Shown here piece by piece: positions 35,116 through 44,423 of a stretch of 64,000 nt of DNA. Source of the stretch: Paracoccaceae bacterium. Its GTDB lineage: Bacteria > Pseudomonadota > Alphaproteobacteria > Rhodobacterales > Rhodobacteraceae. Each line of letters starts with the position of its first letter. Positions within the stretch are counted from its first letter, which is position 1. Location of the stretch: positions 372,001 to 436,000 of the forward strand of contig JAMWZC010000004.1 in the NCBI GenBank assembly GCA_024304985.1. The letters run 5' to 3'. The translations under genes were made by a program, and so were the position numbers. The notes under the pieces are model-generated. The model saw only the letters and a list, made by a program, of their open reading frames with translations. It had not been told where the DNA came from and made no database searches.

Positions 35116-36833
35116 TGGGACGGGTCCGGAACGCAGTTGCGGCTCTGGGTCTGCTATTCTGCACATACAGCCTCGCAGGGGCCGAAACCTGCGCCCCGAC
35201 CTTTGCGGCCGTTGACCCCGAAGCCGCCGCCGCCGCGGCCGAAGCCGAAGAACGCGCTTATGACGCCATGGAAGAAGACATCGCCCGCGACCGCGCGGAC
35301 GGGCTTTACGCCATGCGCTACAGCCACCATTCGCTGCCACTGGACAGCGAGATCCGCATCCATGCCAAGGCGGAACAGGATGATCTGGCCCGCGATGTCT
35401 ATCTGATGCTCATGCGCCTTGATATGGCCCTGTCCCTCGCCGGGGTCACCAATTTCCCGGATCGCGACCGACGCCCCGTGGACCTTCACCTTCTGGACAG
35501 CACAGTGGACACCGGCAATCTGGGAGACAGCACCTGTCCCGGAAGACGCTGCGAGGTGAACCTTTACCCGCCACTCTGGCGCGACAAACCACGCGAGGCG
35601 CTGAACTTCACGCTGGCGCATGATATGTTCCACGTGGTGCAGGAAAAGCTGCACCCGTCAGTCGATCGTTGCGAGGCGACATGGTGGATCGAAGGCACCG
35701 CCGAATGGTTCGCCAATCTGGCCGTTCACGGGCAGGACGACAGCCGCGGTTTTCTCGCCTCGTGGGATACCGCGATCCGCAACCTGCGGCTGATCGACGT
35801 GGAATACGCAGCCGTCGCCTTCTGGTTCTGGGCGGCCGAGTTGAACGGCCCCACCTATCCGCTTGAGGTGGCGCGGCTGGGCGAAGCAGCGCTGTCCCGG
35901 CCAAGCGCCATCGCCAGCCATATGACGCCAGAGGAATGGTCAAACCTGATGTTCATGCATCTCTCCGACGCACTGGCCTTTCCCGACGGTCGCCCTGCGC
36001 GCATCGCCCCGGACCCCGGCCCCGCGCTGGAACAGGACGCGGGCGTCGTCACCCTGTCAGGCCCTGCCCTGTCGCTGCAACGCGGGCAGGTCATGCTGGA
36101 GCCGGGCCTCTGGACGCTGACACTGGACGCGGCAAGCCCCGGCACCGTGGCACTTCTGGCCCATGAATCAGAGGCAGGCTTCGATGAATTGCGCCCCGGC
36201 GTGCCCGTGCGGCGCTTCTTCGGCTGCAACGACGGCGGTGCCTTGCTTTTCGCAGCGGGATTTGGCTCGACCGGCGAGACGATGGCGCGCCTGCGGATCG
36301 CAGAAGCCGAAGGCGGTGGCGACTGCGGGTCCTGCATGCAGGGAACATGGGAAATGACCACGCCGCGTGATCCGACCGCTGAGAGTGAACGCCCCGCGGA
36401 CATGCGCGCCTTGCTCGCCGCGCCCGCCGAAATGACGACACAGATCATCCACGACTGGGATGGCCCCCGGCTGACGTTGATGCCGCAGGGTCATTACCGT
36501 TGGGCGGACCCGAAGACTTACCTGACGACCGGCTCCGGACCGGATGGAGCGGCCGAGGTCGTAACACGATTGTCCGCCAACGAGGAAACCGGGCGTTTTG
36601 AAGAACGCGAGGGGCTGCTGCTGTTCCGCAAGGACAGCGCGCTGTCGACAGGCACCACCTCGTTCAGCACAGGTGCGCTCAGCGGTGGCGACACATTCAC
36701 GGACCCTTGGGCCTTTGTCCCCGTTCTGCCCCAACCCTATCGGCTGGCCTCCTGCGCCGGGGCCGAGATGGTCTGGGAACGCGCAACCAACCCTGACATG
36801 CATACAACCCGCGTCTTTCGGAGGATCGACTGA
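35112..36833 (+). CDS. Secreted protein with a degenerate zinc-metalloprotease-like motif
   Basis: A 573-residue exported protein (signal about 1-24, NAVAALGLLFCTYSLAGA). Residues 165-200 read LNFTLAHDMFHVVQEKL and then WWIEGTAEWFANLAV. This is the layout of gluzincin peptidases (HExxH plus a downstream Glu), but the motif is H170-D171-x-x-H174: Asp replaces the catalytic Glu. Glu194 or Glu198 would be the third ligand. The C-terminal half is beta-rich with a CGSC pair (about residues 412-415) and no recognisable domain. It is coupled to the OmpA-domain gene, so both may act in the envelope. Active protease, or a pseudoenzyme that binds a partner: undecided. Confidence 0.72.
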   Translation: MMGRVRNAVAALGLLFCTYSLAGAETCAPTFAAVDPEAAAAAAEAEERAYDAMEEDIARDRADGLYAMRYSHHSLPLDSEIRIHAKAEQDDLARDVYLMLMRLDMALSLAGVTNFPDRDRRPVDLHLLDSTVDTGNLGDSTCPGRRCEVNLYPPLWRDKPREALNFTLAHDMFHVVQEKLHPSVDRCEATWWIEGTAEWFANLAVHGQDDSRGFLASWDTAIRNLRLIDVEYAAVAFWFWAAELNGPTYPLEVARLGEAALSRPSAIASHMTPEEWSNLMFMHLSDALAFPDGRPARIAPDPGPALEQDAGVVTLSGPALSLQRGQVMLEPGLWTLTLDAASPGTVALLAHESEAGFDELRPGVPVRRFFGCNDGGALLFAAGFGSTGETMARLRIAEAEGGGDCGSCMQGTWEMTTPRDPTAESERPADMRALLAAPAEMTTQIIHDWDGPRLTLMPQGHYRWADPKTYLTTGSGPDGAAEVVTRLSANEETGRFEEREGLLLFRKDSALSTGTTSFSTGALSGGDTFTDPWAFVPVLPQPYRLASCAGAEMVWERATNPDMHTTRVFRRID

Positions 36834-36914
36834 GGCGGCTTGCCCCGACAGGGCCGACTGGCTGCGGGCGCAGGTGCCTTTCGCGTTGCGCCATGATCCG
36901 TTTGACCTGCGCAC

Positions 36915-37865
36915 ATGTCCCGCGCCATGGTGTCCCCTGATCGTCACGGCAAGGCGCGCGCATTGGCATTTACCCTGAGACAGCTTCAATTCTTCATCGC
37001 CGCAGCGGAACAAGGCTCTGTGACGGGTGCCGCGCGTGTGCTGTCGATCTCGCAATCCTCTGTAACCGAGGCGATCCGCGCGCTGGAGGATGATCTGGGT
37101 GTGATCCTGTTCGAAAGACAGGCGCGCGGCCTTGAGATCACGCATCTGGGCAGCCAGTTCCTGCGCCACGCGCAGCAGATCCTTGCGGATGTGTCGAACG
37201 CAAGGCAGGCCTTTCGCGATCAGGCGGATCAGGAAGGCGGGCGGCTGGCCTTGGGCGTGACCTCGCTTGTGGCGGGCTATGTGCTGTCGGACATCCTGTC
37301 CCGCTTCCGCCGCGCCCATCCAAGGGTCGAATTGAACGTGATTGAAGATAGTGGCGAATACCTGCAACACCTGCTGATCGGCGGCGAGTTGGATGTCGCG
37401 GTGCTGCTGACTTCCTCGGTGCATGACCGCATGGCGCTGAATGTCGAAACGCTGCTCGTCTCGCCCTACCGGCTGTGGTTGCCGCTGGGCCATCCGCTGG
37501 GTCAGGCCGATGCCATCGCGCTGGACCAGTTGGCCGAGACGCCATTGATCCAGCTGATGGTGGACGAAATCGAAGAGAGCATGCGCCAATTGATGCAGGC
37601 CATGGCCGTGAAGCCGACCATCGCCTTCCGCACCCGCTCGGTCGAGGCGGTTCGCAGCCTTGTTGCAACCGGTGCGGGTCTGGCGATCCTGCCGGGTCTG
37701 GTCTATCGGCCGTGGTCGCTCGAGGGGGACCGAATCGAGATCCGCGACGTGTCGGGCGATCTGCCCAATGTGCAGGTCGGTCTGGCGTGGCGGCGCGGTG
37801 CCCCGCTCAGCCCGCAAGCCCGGAATTTCATCAGGGTGGCGCAGTCCACGCTGCCGGGCCGATAA
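36915..37865 (+). CDS. LysR-family transcriptional regulator
   Basis: A LysR regulator, up to 316 residues. The HTH reads LRQLQFFIAAAEQGSVTGAA, then SISQSSVTEAIRALEDDLGV, followed by an effector domain. The start is uncertain: ATGs at 36915 and 36927 have no Shine-Dalgarno sequence, whereas a TTG at 36963, just before the family-typical AFTLRQLQ, has AAGG in range and would give the usual 300 residues. It lies 178 bp upstream of the polyamine-type ABC operon on the same strand and probably regulates it. Confidence 0.85.
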   Translation: MSRAMVSPDRHGKARALAFTLRQLQFFIAAAEQGSVTGAARVLSISQSSVTEAIRALEDDLGVILFERQARGLEITHLGSQFLRHAQQILADVSNARQAFRDQADQEGGRLALGVTSLVAGYVLSDILSRFRRAHPRVELNVIEDSGEYLQHLLIGGELDVAVLLTSSVHDRMALNVETLLVSPYRLWLPLGHPLGQADAIALDQLAETPLIQLMVDEIEESMRQLMQAMAVKPTIAFRTRSVEAVRSLVATGAGLAILPGLVYRPWSLEGDRIEIRDVSGDLPNVQVGLAWRRGAPLSPQARNFIRVAQSTLPGR

Positions 37866-37921
37866 GGCGTAAATTGGCAATCGCCTGAAATTCCTAGGCA
37901 AAGCTGAGCGCAGGCTAAGGT

Positions 37922-37936
37922 ATCGGAAAAACCGAT
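37922..37936. promoter_or_regulatory. Possible LysR-binding dyad before the polyamine ABC operon
   Basis: ATCGG-AAAAA-CCGAT, a 15-bp inverted repeat of LysR-box size, in the 178-bp gap between the LysR gene and the binding-protein gene at 38044. No second site is obvious. Confidence 0.4.
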
Positions 37937-38043
37937 GGATTGGTTCTGCATTTTGATATTGCGAAGAAAGCCGCCCCACATACGCTGACTCCCAAAACAG
38001 AAAAGAGGGTCCGATACAGGGCCATGACACAGGGAGCACTGGA

Positions 38044-39201
38044 ATGAGACATCTGAAACTGATGGGAACGACGGCACTGGCGGCGCTGATCGGGATCACC
38101 CCGGCATTGGCACAGGTCGCAGAACTGGGCACGCCGGAAGGCAAGCTGAACATCGTGGCCTGGCCCGGCTATATCGAGCGGGGCGAGACGGTCGCGGATT
38201 TCGACTGGGTCACCAAATTCGAGGAAGCGACCGGCTGCATGGTGCAGGTCAAGACCGCCAATACCTCGGACGAGATGGTCGCCCTGATGAACGAGGGCGG
38301 CTTCGATCTGGTCACCGCCTCGGGTGACGCCTCGCTGCGCCTGGTGGCGGGCGAACGTGTCCAACCCATTAACCTTTCGCTTGTCCCATCGTGGGACACG
38401 GTGGACGACCGGCTGAAGAACGCGCCCTGGTATGTGGTGGACGGCGTCCATTACGGCGTGCCCTACCAGTGGGGCCCCAACGTTCTGATGTATAATACCG
38501 AGGTGTTCGGGGATAGCCCGCCCACATCCTGGAACGTGGTGTTCGAAGAGATGGACCTGCCCGACGGCAAGACCAACAAGGGCCGCGTGCAAGCCTATGA
38601 CGGCCCGATCCACATCGCAGATGCGGCGCAATATCTGATGTTCCATAAACCGGAACTGGGCATCACCTCGCCCTACGAATTGAACGCGGACCAGTACAAG
38701 GAAGCACTCGACCTGCTGCGGGTGCAGCGTACCCTGACGGCCCGCTACTGGCATGATGCCTTCATCCAGATGGACGACTTCCGCAACGAGGGCATGGCAG
38801 CCTCGGGGACATGGCCCTTCCAGGTGAACCTGCTGCAGGCCGACGGCGTGCCGGTGGCCAGCGTCATCCCGCAAGAAGGTGCGACCGGCTGGGCGGACAC
38901 CACAATGATGCATGTGAATGCCGAAAACACCACCTGCGCCTATCTGTGGATCGAGCACACGCTGTCATCGAACCTGCAGGCGGACCTGTCGGTCTGGTTC
39001 GGCGCGAACCCCGTCGTGCCCGCCGCTTGCACCGATGGCCGCGGCATGCAGACCGCCGAGGGCTGCACCAAGAACGGGTTCGACGATTTCGAACGCATCC
39101 GCTTCTGGACGACACCGGTGACGAAATGCGAAAGTCAGGGCGAATGCGTGCCCTATTATCGCTGGGTCTCGGATTATATCGGCGTGATCGGCGGCCGCTG
39201 A
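38044..39201 (+). CDS. Polyamine-type ABC transporter substrate-binding protein (PotD/PotF/YdcS-like)
   Basis: A 385-residue periplasmic protein with signal LMGTTALAALIGITPALAQ. The mature region has NIVAWPGYIERGETVADFDW, VQVKTANTSDEMVALMNEGG and DLVTASGDASLRLV, close to the YdcS/PotF type that binds putrescine or spermidine. VPYQWGPNVLMYNTEVF is also a family block. It is the first gene of an operon with ATPase, two permeases and an aldehyde dehydrogenase, the layout of ydcSTUV-patD in Escherichia coli, so putrescine is the best guess for the ligand. Confidence 0.87.
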   Translation: MRHLKLMGTTALAALIGITPALAQVAELGTPEGKLNIVAWPGYIERGETVADFDWVTKFEEATGCMVQVKTANTSDEMVALMNEGGFDLVTASGDASLRLVAGERVQPINLSLVPSWDTVDDRLKNAPWYVVDGVHYGVPYQWGPNVLMYNTEVFGDSPPTSWNVVFEEMDLPDGKTNKGRVQAYDGPIHIADAAQYLMFHKPELGITSPYELNADQYKEALDLLRVQRTLTARYWHDAFIQMDDFRNEGMAASGTWPFQVNLLQADGVPVASVIPQEGATGWADTTMMHVNAENTTCAYLWIEHTLSSNLQADLSVWFGANPVVPAACTDGRGMQTAEGCTKNGFDDFERIRFWTTPVTKCESQGECVPYYRWVSDYIGVIGGR

Positions 39202-39236
39202 CGAACCCTTCTCTTTGACCAAGCCCTCACACGGCT

Positions 39237-39254
39237 CCCCCGCGCAAGCGGGGG
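39237..39254 (+). terminator. Hairpin after the binding-protein gene
   Basis: CCCCCGC-GCAA-GCGGGGG, a 7-bp GC stem with a GNRA-type tetraloop, 35 bp after the binding-protein stop and 27 bp before the ATPase start. It probably stabilises the upstream mRNA or attenuates read-through. Confidence 0.6.
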
Positions 39255-39281
39255 GTGCCTTTGCCTGACCCGGAAGTTCCC

Positions 39282-40271
39282 ATGACAGCAGCCGTTGAAT
39301 TCCTGAATGTATCACGCCATTTCGGATCGGTCCGGGCGGTCGATGGTGTGGACCTGAGCATTGCCGAGGGAACCTTCTTCGCCATGCTGGGGCCATCGGG
39401 GTCGGGAAAGACCACCTGCCTGCGTCTGATGTCGGGGTTCGAGCAGCCGACGGGCGGCATGATCCGCATCTTCGGGCAGGATTGCAGCGCGGTACCGCCG
39501 AACCGACGCAATGTGAACACCGTATTTCAGGACTATGCCCTGTTTCCGCACATGAACGTGCGCGACAACGTCGCCTATGGGCTGATGGTCAAGGGCGTGG
39601 ACAAGCGAACCCGTCACGACCGGGCAGAGGAGTTGCTGGCGCTGGTCAAGCTTGAGGGCTACGGCGCGCGCAAACCCGGAGAGCTGTCAGGCGGGCAGCG
39701 TCAACGCGTGGCACTGGCGCGCGCGCTGATCAACGAACCGCGTGTGCTTTTGCTGGATGAACCGCTGGGCGCGCTTGATCTGAAGCTGCGCGAGGCGATG
39801 CAGGACGAGTTGAAGGCCCTGCAACAACGCCTTGGCATCACCTTTGTCTTTGTCACCCATGATCAGGGCGAGGCCCTGTCGATGGCCGATCAGGTGGCCG
39901 TGTTCTCGCAAGGCAAGATCGCCCAGATCGGCACCCCGTCCGAGATCTATGAAAAGCCGCGGACACGCTTTGTCGCGGATTTCGTCGGGTCGTCCAACGT
40001 CCTGACCGCCGAGATGGCCAGCCGCTTCGGCGCGCCTGCCCGCCCGGCCAGCCTGCGGCCCGAATCCATCCGCATCGGCGATGAGGGGGCACGGCTGCGC
40101 GGCCATGTCACCGCCCTGCGCTATCTGGGGTCGGGGACCCGTATTGTCGTGGCCGTGCCGGGGGGCGAGCTGTCGGTCTTTGTGACCAAGGGCCACCCGC
40201 TGCCGGAACAGGGGGCCGAAGTCGGGCTTGTCTGGGACGCGCAGGCCATGCATGTGATGGAGGAGGGCTGA
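39282..40271 (+). CDS. Polyamine-type ABC transporter ATP-binding protein (PotA-like)
   Basis: A 329-residue ATPase. Walker A GPSGSGKTTCLRLMSGF, Q-loop NTVFQDYALFPHMNV, signature LSGGQRQRVALARAL and Walker B VLLLDEPLGALD are intact, followed by a C-terminal TOBE domain (about 250-329, RPESIRIGDEGARLRG). The start at 39282 is preceded by CGGAAG; the longer frame from 39255 adds nine residues that run through the region after the hairpin. Its stop overlaps the permease start in TGATG. Confidence 0.92.
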   Translation: MTAAVEFLNVSRHFGSVRAVDGVDLSIAEGTFFAMLGPSGSGKTTCLRLMSGFEQPTGGMIRIFGQDCSAVPPNRRNVNTVFQDYALFPHMNVRDNVAYGLMVKGVDKRTRHDRAEELLALVKLEGYGARKPGELSGGQRQRVALARALINEPRVLLLDEPLGALDLKLREAMQDELKALQQRLGITFVFVTHDQGEALSMADQVAVFSQGKIAQIGTPSEIYEKPRTRFVADFVGSSNVLTAEMASRFGAPARPASLRPESIRIGDEGARLRGHVTALRYLGSGTRIVVAVPGGELSVFVTKGHPLPEQGAEVGLVWDAQAMHVMEEG

Positions 40272-41242
40272 TGAGCCTGACCGCCGAACCGTCTCGCATC
40301 GCGCAACCGGCGCGGGCCATCCTGCCAACCCGAGGGCTGGGAGATCGCATCTCGGCCCTGTTCTGGCGGCATCCGAATGTGCTGCTGATCACGTTGCTGG
40401 CGCTGCCGCTGGTCTGGCTGGTCGTGGTCTATCTTGGTTCTCTGGCCGCGCTTCTGCTGCAAAGCTTCTATTCCATCGACGAATTTTCGGGCCAGATCCG
40501 GCGGGAATTCACCCTGTCGACCTATGGTGAATTGCTGCAACCGGCCAATCTGGACATCATCATCCGCACCGTTGCGATGTCCGCCGCCGTGACGCTGGGG
40601 GCCGTCGTCATCGCCTTTCCCATCGCTTATTTCGCCGCCCGCTATGCGAAGGGCCATTGGAAGGCGCTGTTCTATCTGGGCGTGATGCTGCCGCTGTGGT
40701 CGTCTTATCTGGTCAAGGTCTATGCGTGGAAACTGATCCTTGCCCGCGAAGGGATCATCACATGGGCCACGGACGGGATCGGGGCATCGGCAGTGCTTAA
40801 CGGAATCCTCGCGCTGCCAGTGATCGGGGGCAATTCACTGTCCACCAGCTATATCGGGACATGGCTTGTGTTCCTTTATGTCTGGCTGCCCTACATGATC
40901 CTGCCGATGCAGGCGGCGCTGGAACGGGTGCCGCAATCCATGCTGGAGGCATCTGCCGATCTGGGTGCAAGCTGCTGGCAGACCTTGCGGACCGTGATCT
41001 TTCCGCTGGCGCTGCCCGGGATCATCGCGGGGTCGATCTTCACCTTCTCGCTGACGATGGGCGATTATATCATCCCGCAGATCGTGGGCTCGTCGCGGCG
41101 CTTCATCGGGCAGGCGGTCTATCAGTTGCAGGGCACGGCCGGGAACATTCCGCTGGCCGCCGCCTTTGCCGTGGTGCCTATCGTGATCATGCTGATCTAT
41201 CTGACGATCGCGCGGCGCAAGGGGGCATTCGATGCGCTCTGA
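40271..41242 (+). CDS. Polyamine-type ABC transporter permease (PotB/YdcU-like)
   Basis: A 323-residue permease. After a hydrophobic first helix ([20 protein letters not shown]) comes the PotB-type periplasmic loop and five further helices; the coupling segment is [25 protein letters not shown]. The start ATG shares one base with the ATPase stop (TGATG), and the 3' end overlaps the next permease by 11 bp, so synthesis is coupled. Confidence 0.9.
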   Translation: MSLTAEPSRIAQPARAILPTRGLGDRISALFWRHPNVLLITLLALPLVWLVVVYLGSLAALLLQSFYSIDEFSGQIRREFTLSTYGELLQPANLDIIIRTVAMSAAVTLGAVVIAFPIAYFAARYAKGHWKALFYLGVMLPLWSSYLVKVYAWKLILAREGIITWATDGIGASAVLNGILALPVIGGNSLSTSYIGTWLVFLYVWLPYMILPMQAALERVPQSMLEASADLGASCWQTLRTVIFPLALPGIIAGSIFTFSLTMGDYIIPQIVGSSRRFIGQAVYQLQGTAGNIPLAAAFAVVPIVIMLIYLTIARRKGAFDAL

Positions 41243-42041
41243 CAGCCGTCCGCCACTGTTTCTGACCGTGACCGCCATCGGGGGGCTGCTGTTCCTGCAC
41301 CTGCCGATCCTGCTGATCTTTCTCTATGCCTTCACCACGGACGAGCGCACCTATCAGTTTCCGCCGCCCGGCCTGACCACGCAGTGGTTTGCCGTGGCGT
41401 GGAACCGCGAGGACATCTGGCCACCGCTCTATCTGTCGCTGAAGGTGGCGGCGCTGTCGACGGTGATGGCGCTGATCCTTGGCACGCTTTGCGCGGCGGC
41501 GATGGCAAGGACGCGATTCTTCGGGCGCGACCAGATCAGTCTGCTGATCATCCTGCCCATCGCCCTGCCCGGCATCATCACCGGCATGTCGCTGCGCTCG
41601 GCCTTTTCGATCATGGACATTCCGTTTTCGACATGGACGATCCTGATGGGTCACGCGACCTTCTGCATCGTGATCGTGTTCAACAACGCGGTGGCGCGGT
41701 TCCGGCGGCTGTCGGGCTCGATCGTCGAGGCGTCGATGGATCTGGGGGCCAACGGGTTCCAGACCTTCCGCCATGTGATCCTGCCCAATCTGGGCTCGGC
41801 CCTGCTGGCGGGCGGTATGCTGGCCTTTGCGCTGTCCTTTGACGAGGTGATCGTGACCACCTTCACCGCCGGCCAGCAAAGCACGTTGCCGATCTGGATG
41901 CTGAACGAGTTGGTGCGCCCGCGCCAGCGCCCCGTCACCAATGTCGTGGCGATCGTGGTCTTTGTGACCACCTTTGTCCCGATCCTCATCGCGTATTACC
42001 TGACGCGCGGCGGCGCCGAGACCGCCGGCGGCGGAAAATGA
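41232..42041 (+). CDS. Polyamine-type ABC transporter permease (PotC/YdcV-like)
   Basis: A 269-residue permease partner of the PotB-like protein. [20 protein letters not shown] in the first helix and loop, [20 protein letters not shown], and the coupling motif [20 protein letters not shown] are typical of PotC. Six helices are predicted. The aldehyde dehydrogenase gene follows after 29 bp. Confidence 0.9.
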   Translation: MRSDSRPPLFLTVTAIGGLLFLHLPILLIFLYAFTTDERTYQFPPPGLTTQWFAVAWNREDIWPPLYLSLKVAALSTVMALILGTLCAAAMARTRFFGRDQISLLIILPIALPGIITGMSLRSAFSIMDIPFSTWTILMGHATFCIVIVFNNAVARFRRLSGSIVEASMDLGANGFQTFRHVILPNLGSALLAGGMLAFALSFDEVIVTTFTAGQQSTLPIWMLNELVRPRQRPVTNVVAIVVFVTTFVPILIAYYLTRGGAETAGGGK

Positions 42042-42070
42042 CCCGCACATGACCCAAGGGAGGTTACCAC

Positions 42071-43504
42071 ATGGGCAAGATTGATACGGACCTGCTGATC
42101 GGTGACCGGTTCGAACCGGGACAGGATGCGGCCGAACCCATCCTTGATCCGCGCACCGGTGCGCTGATCCTTGATGTGGCAGAGGCCAGCACGGCACAGG
42201 TGGACCGCGCCGTTGCCGCCGCACGCAAGGCGTTCGAGGGCTGGTCGCGCACCACGCCCGCCGCACGGTCTGCGGCGCTGCTCCGCATCGCTGACCGGGT
42301 CGAGGCCGAAGCCGAGGGATTTGCCGTGCTTGAGGCGTTGAACTGCGGCAAGCCCATCAATGCCGCGCGCAACGACGAGATTCCCGCCATCGTGGATTGC
42401 TACCGCTTCTTTGCTGGGGCCGTCCGCTGCCAGACCGGCGCGATTGCGGGCGAGTATATGGAAGGGCATACGAGCATGATCCGCCGCGATCCCATCGGGG
42501 TCGTGGCCAGCATCGCGCCGTGGAATTATCCGCTGATGATGATGGCATGGAAGCTGGCCCCGGCGATTGCGGGCGGCAATACGGTGGTGTTCAAACCATC
42601 CGAGCAGACGCCGCTGACCGCGCTGAAAATGGCGAAGATCCTGGCCGAGGAACTGCCGGAGGGCGTGGTCAACATCCTGCCGGGGCGCGGTCATACCGTG
42701 GGCAATTACCTGATCAACCATCCGCAGGTCGACATGATCAGCCTGACCGGGGATGTGGCGACCGGCAAGAAGATGCTGGATGCCGCCGCCAAGACGGTCA
42801 AGCGGACTCATCTGGAACTGGGTGGCAAGGCGCCCGTCGTGGTGTTCGACGACGCCGATGTCGCCGAGGTGGTCGAGGGGCTGCGCGCCTTCGGCTTCTA
42901 CAATGCCGGACAGGATTGCACCGCCGCCTGCCGCATCTATGCCGGGCGCAAGGTCTATGACCGGTTGGTGGCGGACCTGACGGATGCCGTCGCTTCGATC
43001 CAGTTGGGCAATGACGATGACACGACGAACGAGATCGGCCCGCTGATCAGCCTGCGCCAGCGCGACCGCGTGGCCAGTTTCGTGAACCGCGCCCGCGAGA
43101 TGAACCACATCCAGATCACGACGGGCGGCGAGGCGATGGACAAGGGCTTTTATTATCGCCCCACGGTCGTCGCCGGGGCAACTCAGGCTGATGAGATCGT
43201 GCGGCGTGAGGTCTTTGGGCCGGTGGTGTCGATCACGCCCTTTTCGGATGTAGACGAGGCCGTGACCTGGGCCAATGACAGCGACTATGGGCTGGCCTCG
43301 TCCGTCTGGACCCGCGACGTGGGCCGCGCCATGGCGACCGCCGCGCGGCTGCGCTATGGCTGCACATGGATCAACACGCATTTCATGCTGGTGAACGAGA
43401 TGCCGCATGGCGGGATCAAGCAATCCGGCTATGGCAAGGACATGTCGGCCTATGCGCTGGAGGATTACACTTTCGTGCGCCACGTCATGGTCAAGCACGG
43501 GTAA
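42071..43504 (+). CDS. Aldehyde dehydrogenase, probably 4-aminobutyraldehyde dehydrogenase (PatD/YdcW-like)
   Basis: A 477-residue NAD(P)-dependent aldehyde dehydrogenase. The catalytic features are present: [37 protein letters not shown], the general-base Glu in [12 protein letters not shown], and the nucleophile Cys in [26 protein letters not shown] precedes the ATG. The GQDC(T/A)A form and its place after a putrescine-type transporter match PatD, which oxidises 4-aminobutyraldehyde to GABA. No putrescine aminotransferase or oxidase is in the window, so the first step must be encoded elsewhere. Confidence 0.85.
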   Translation: MGKIDTDLLIGDRFEPGQDAAEPILDPRTGALILDVAEASTAQVDRAVAAARKAFEGWSRTTPAARSAALLRIADRVEAEAEGFAVLEALNCGKPINAARNDEIPAIVDCYRFFAGAVRCQTGAIAGEYMEGHTSMIRRDPIGVVASIAPWNYPLMMMAWKLAPAIAGGNTVVFKPSEQTPLTALKMAKILAEELPEGVVNILPGRGHTVGNYLINHPQVDMISLTGDVATGKKMLDAAAKTVKRTHLELGGKAPVVVFDDADVAEVVEGLRAFGFYNAGQDCTAACRIYAGRKVYDRLVADLTDAVASIQLGNDDDTTNEIGPLISLRQRDRVASFVNRAREMNHIQITTGGEAMDKGFYYRPTVVAGATQADEIVRREVFGPVVSITPFSDVDEAVTWANDSDYGLASSVWTRDVGRAMATAARLRYGCTWINTHFMLVNEMPHGGIKQSGYGKDMSAYALEDYTFVRHVMVKHG

Positions 43505-43570
43505 GGCAAAAGGCGAGGTTCTTGCTTATACTGAAAGAGGCAAGCCAAGACGTCATCCCGGATCAAGGCT

Positions 43571-43602
43571 GCGGGGCGTGTCGCCACCTGACACCGCCCC
43601 GC
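43571..43602. terminator. Bidirectional hairpin between convergent genes
   Basis: Stem GCGGGGCG (43571-43578) with CGCCCCGC (43595-43602) and a further short TGTC/GACA pairing inside the loop. It lies between the aldehyde dehydrogenase stop (43504) and the convergent hydrolase stop (43638). Confidence 0.55.
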
Positions 43603-43637
43603 GCGCCTATCGCATGGAAGACGCGCCCAAAAGGCTG

Positions 43638-44423
43638 CTATGCGCCCAGAAAATCCAGCAGGATTGCCTGAAACAGGCCGGGTTTCTCAAGATGGGCGGC
43701 ATGGGCGGTTCCGGGAATGACGGCAAGCTGGCTGTTCGGCAGTCCTCGCCAAAGGGCTTCCACCTGCGACCAACGATAGGATTGATCTCCATCACCCCAC
43801 ACCACCAGCGACGGCATGGCCAGGCTTGACAGGGCCGCCCTGCCATCCCAGTGACTCATTGCATCAAGCCCCGCCTGCGCGGCACTCTGGCTGGCCTTGG
43901 CCCCCAGTTCGGCCACCACCTGAAAACCCTGCGCTGCATCGCCATGGCGGAACCATGTCGAGCCGATCCGGCGAATAGTGCGGGCGACACCATCCTCGGC
44001 CAGACGGCGGCGCGACATCTCGAGCGTTTCGAAGCGGTCCGGCATCAGGCCAAGCGGACCTGTGCCATAGAGGATCAGCTTGTCCACCCGGTCCGAGAAC
44101 CGGGATGCAAACTCCTGCGCGATCATGCCGCCCATGGAATGACCCAGCAGGCAGAACCTGTCGATCTTCAACTCGTCAACCAACCCTGCCAGATGCAGGG
44201 CGAAGCCTTCGATGCGGTCGATGCAGGGCGCGCCCGCCGCATCCCCGAAACCGGGCAGGTCCGGCGCGATCACGTCGAAATGACCGGAAAGCTGGTCGAA
44301 TTCCCGCTGCCATTGGGCGGCACCGCCAAGATAGCCATGCACCAGAAGCAGAACAGGTCCTGCCCCGGCCCGGCGATAGGTCGAACCGTCCGCACGCGTT
44401 ATTTCATCTGTTCGGGCAACCAA
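43638..44423 (-). CDS. Alpha/beta-fold hydrolase
   Basis: A 261-residue alpha/beta hydrolase. GAGPVLLLVHGYLGGAAQW has the HG oxyanion-hole motif, the nucleophile elbow is LLGHSMGGMIAQEF, and the acid and base are in VVWGDGDQSYRW and GTAHAAHLEKPGLF. Relatives include enol-lactone hydrolases, carboxylesterases and haloperoxidase-like enzymes; the substrate is not evident. The start at 44423 overlaps the TRAP dctM gene by 25 bp, so it is the last gene of that operon and probably acts on a compound brought in by the transporter or a downstream ester or lactone. Confidence 0.85.
   Translation of the reverse strand: MVARTDEITRADGSTYRRAGAGPVLLLVHGYLGGAAQWQREFDQLSGHFDVIAPDLPGFGDAAGAPCIDRIEGFALHLAGLVDELKIDRFCLLGHSMGGMIAQEFASRFSDRVDKLILYGTGPLGLMPDRFETLEMSRRRLAEDGVARTIRRIGSTWFRHGDAAQGFQVVAELGAKASQSAAQAGLDAMSHWDGRAALSSLAMPSLVVWGDGDQSYRWSQVEALWRGLPNSQLAVIPGTAHAAHLEKPGLFQAILLDFLGA

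Noticed and set aside
36168-38153. Long minus-strand open frame of 661 codons
   Set aside because: Antisense to the secreted metalloprotease-like gene and a LysR gene, both of which have clear motifs, signals and coupling.
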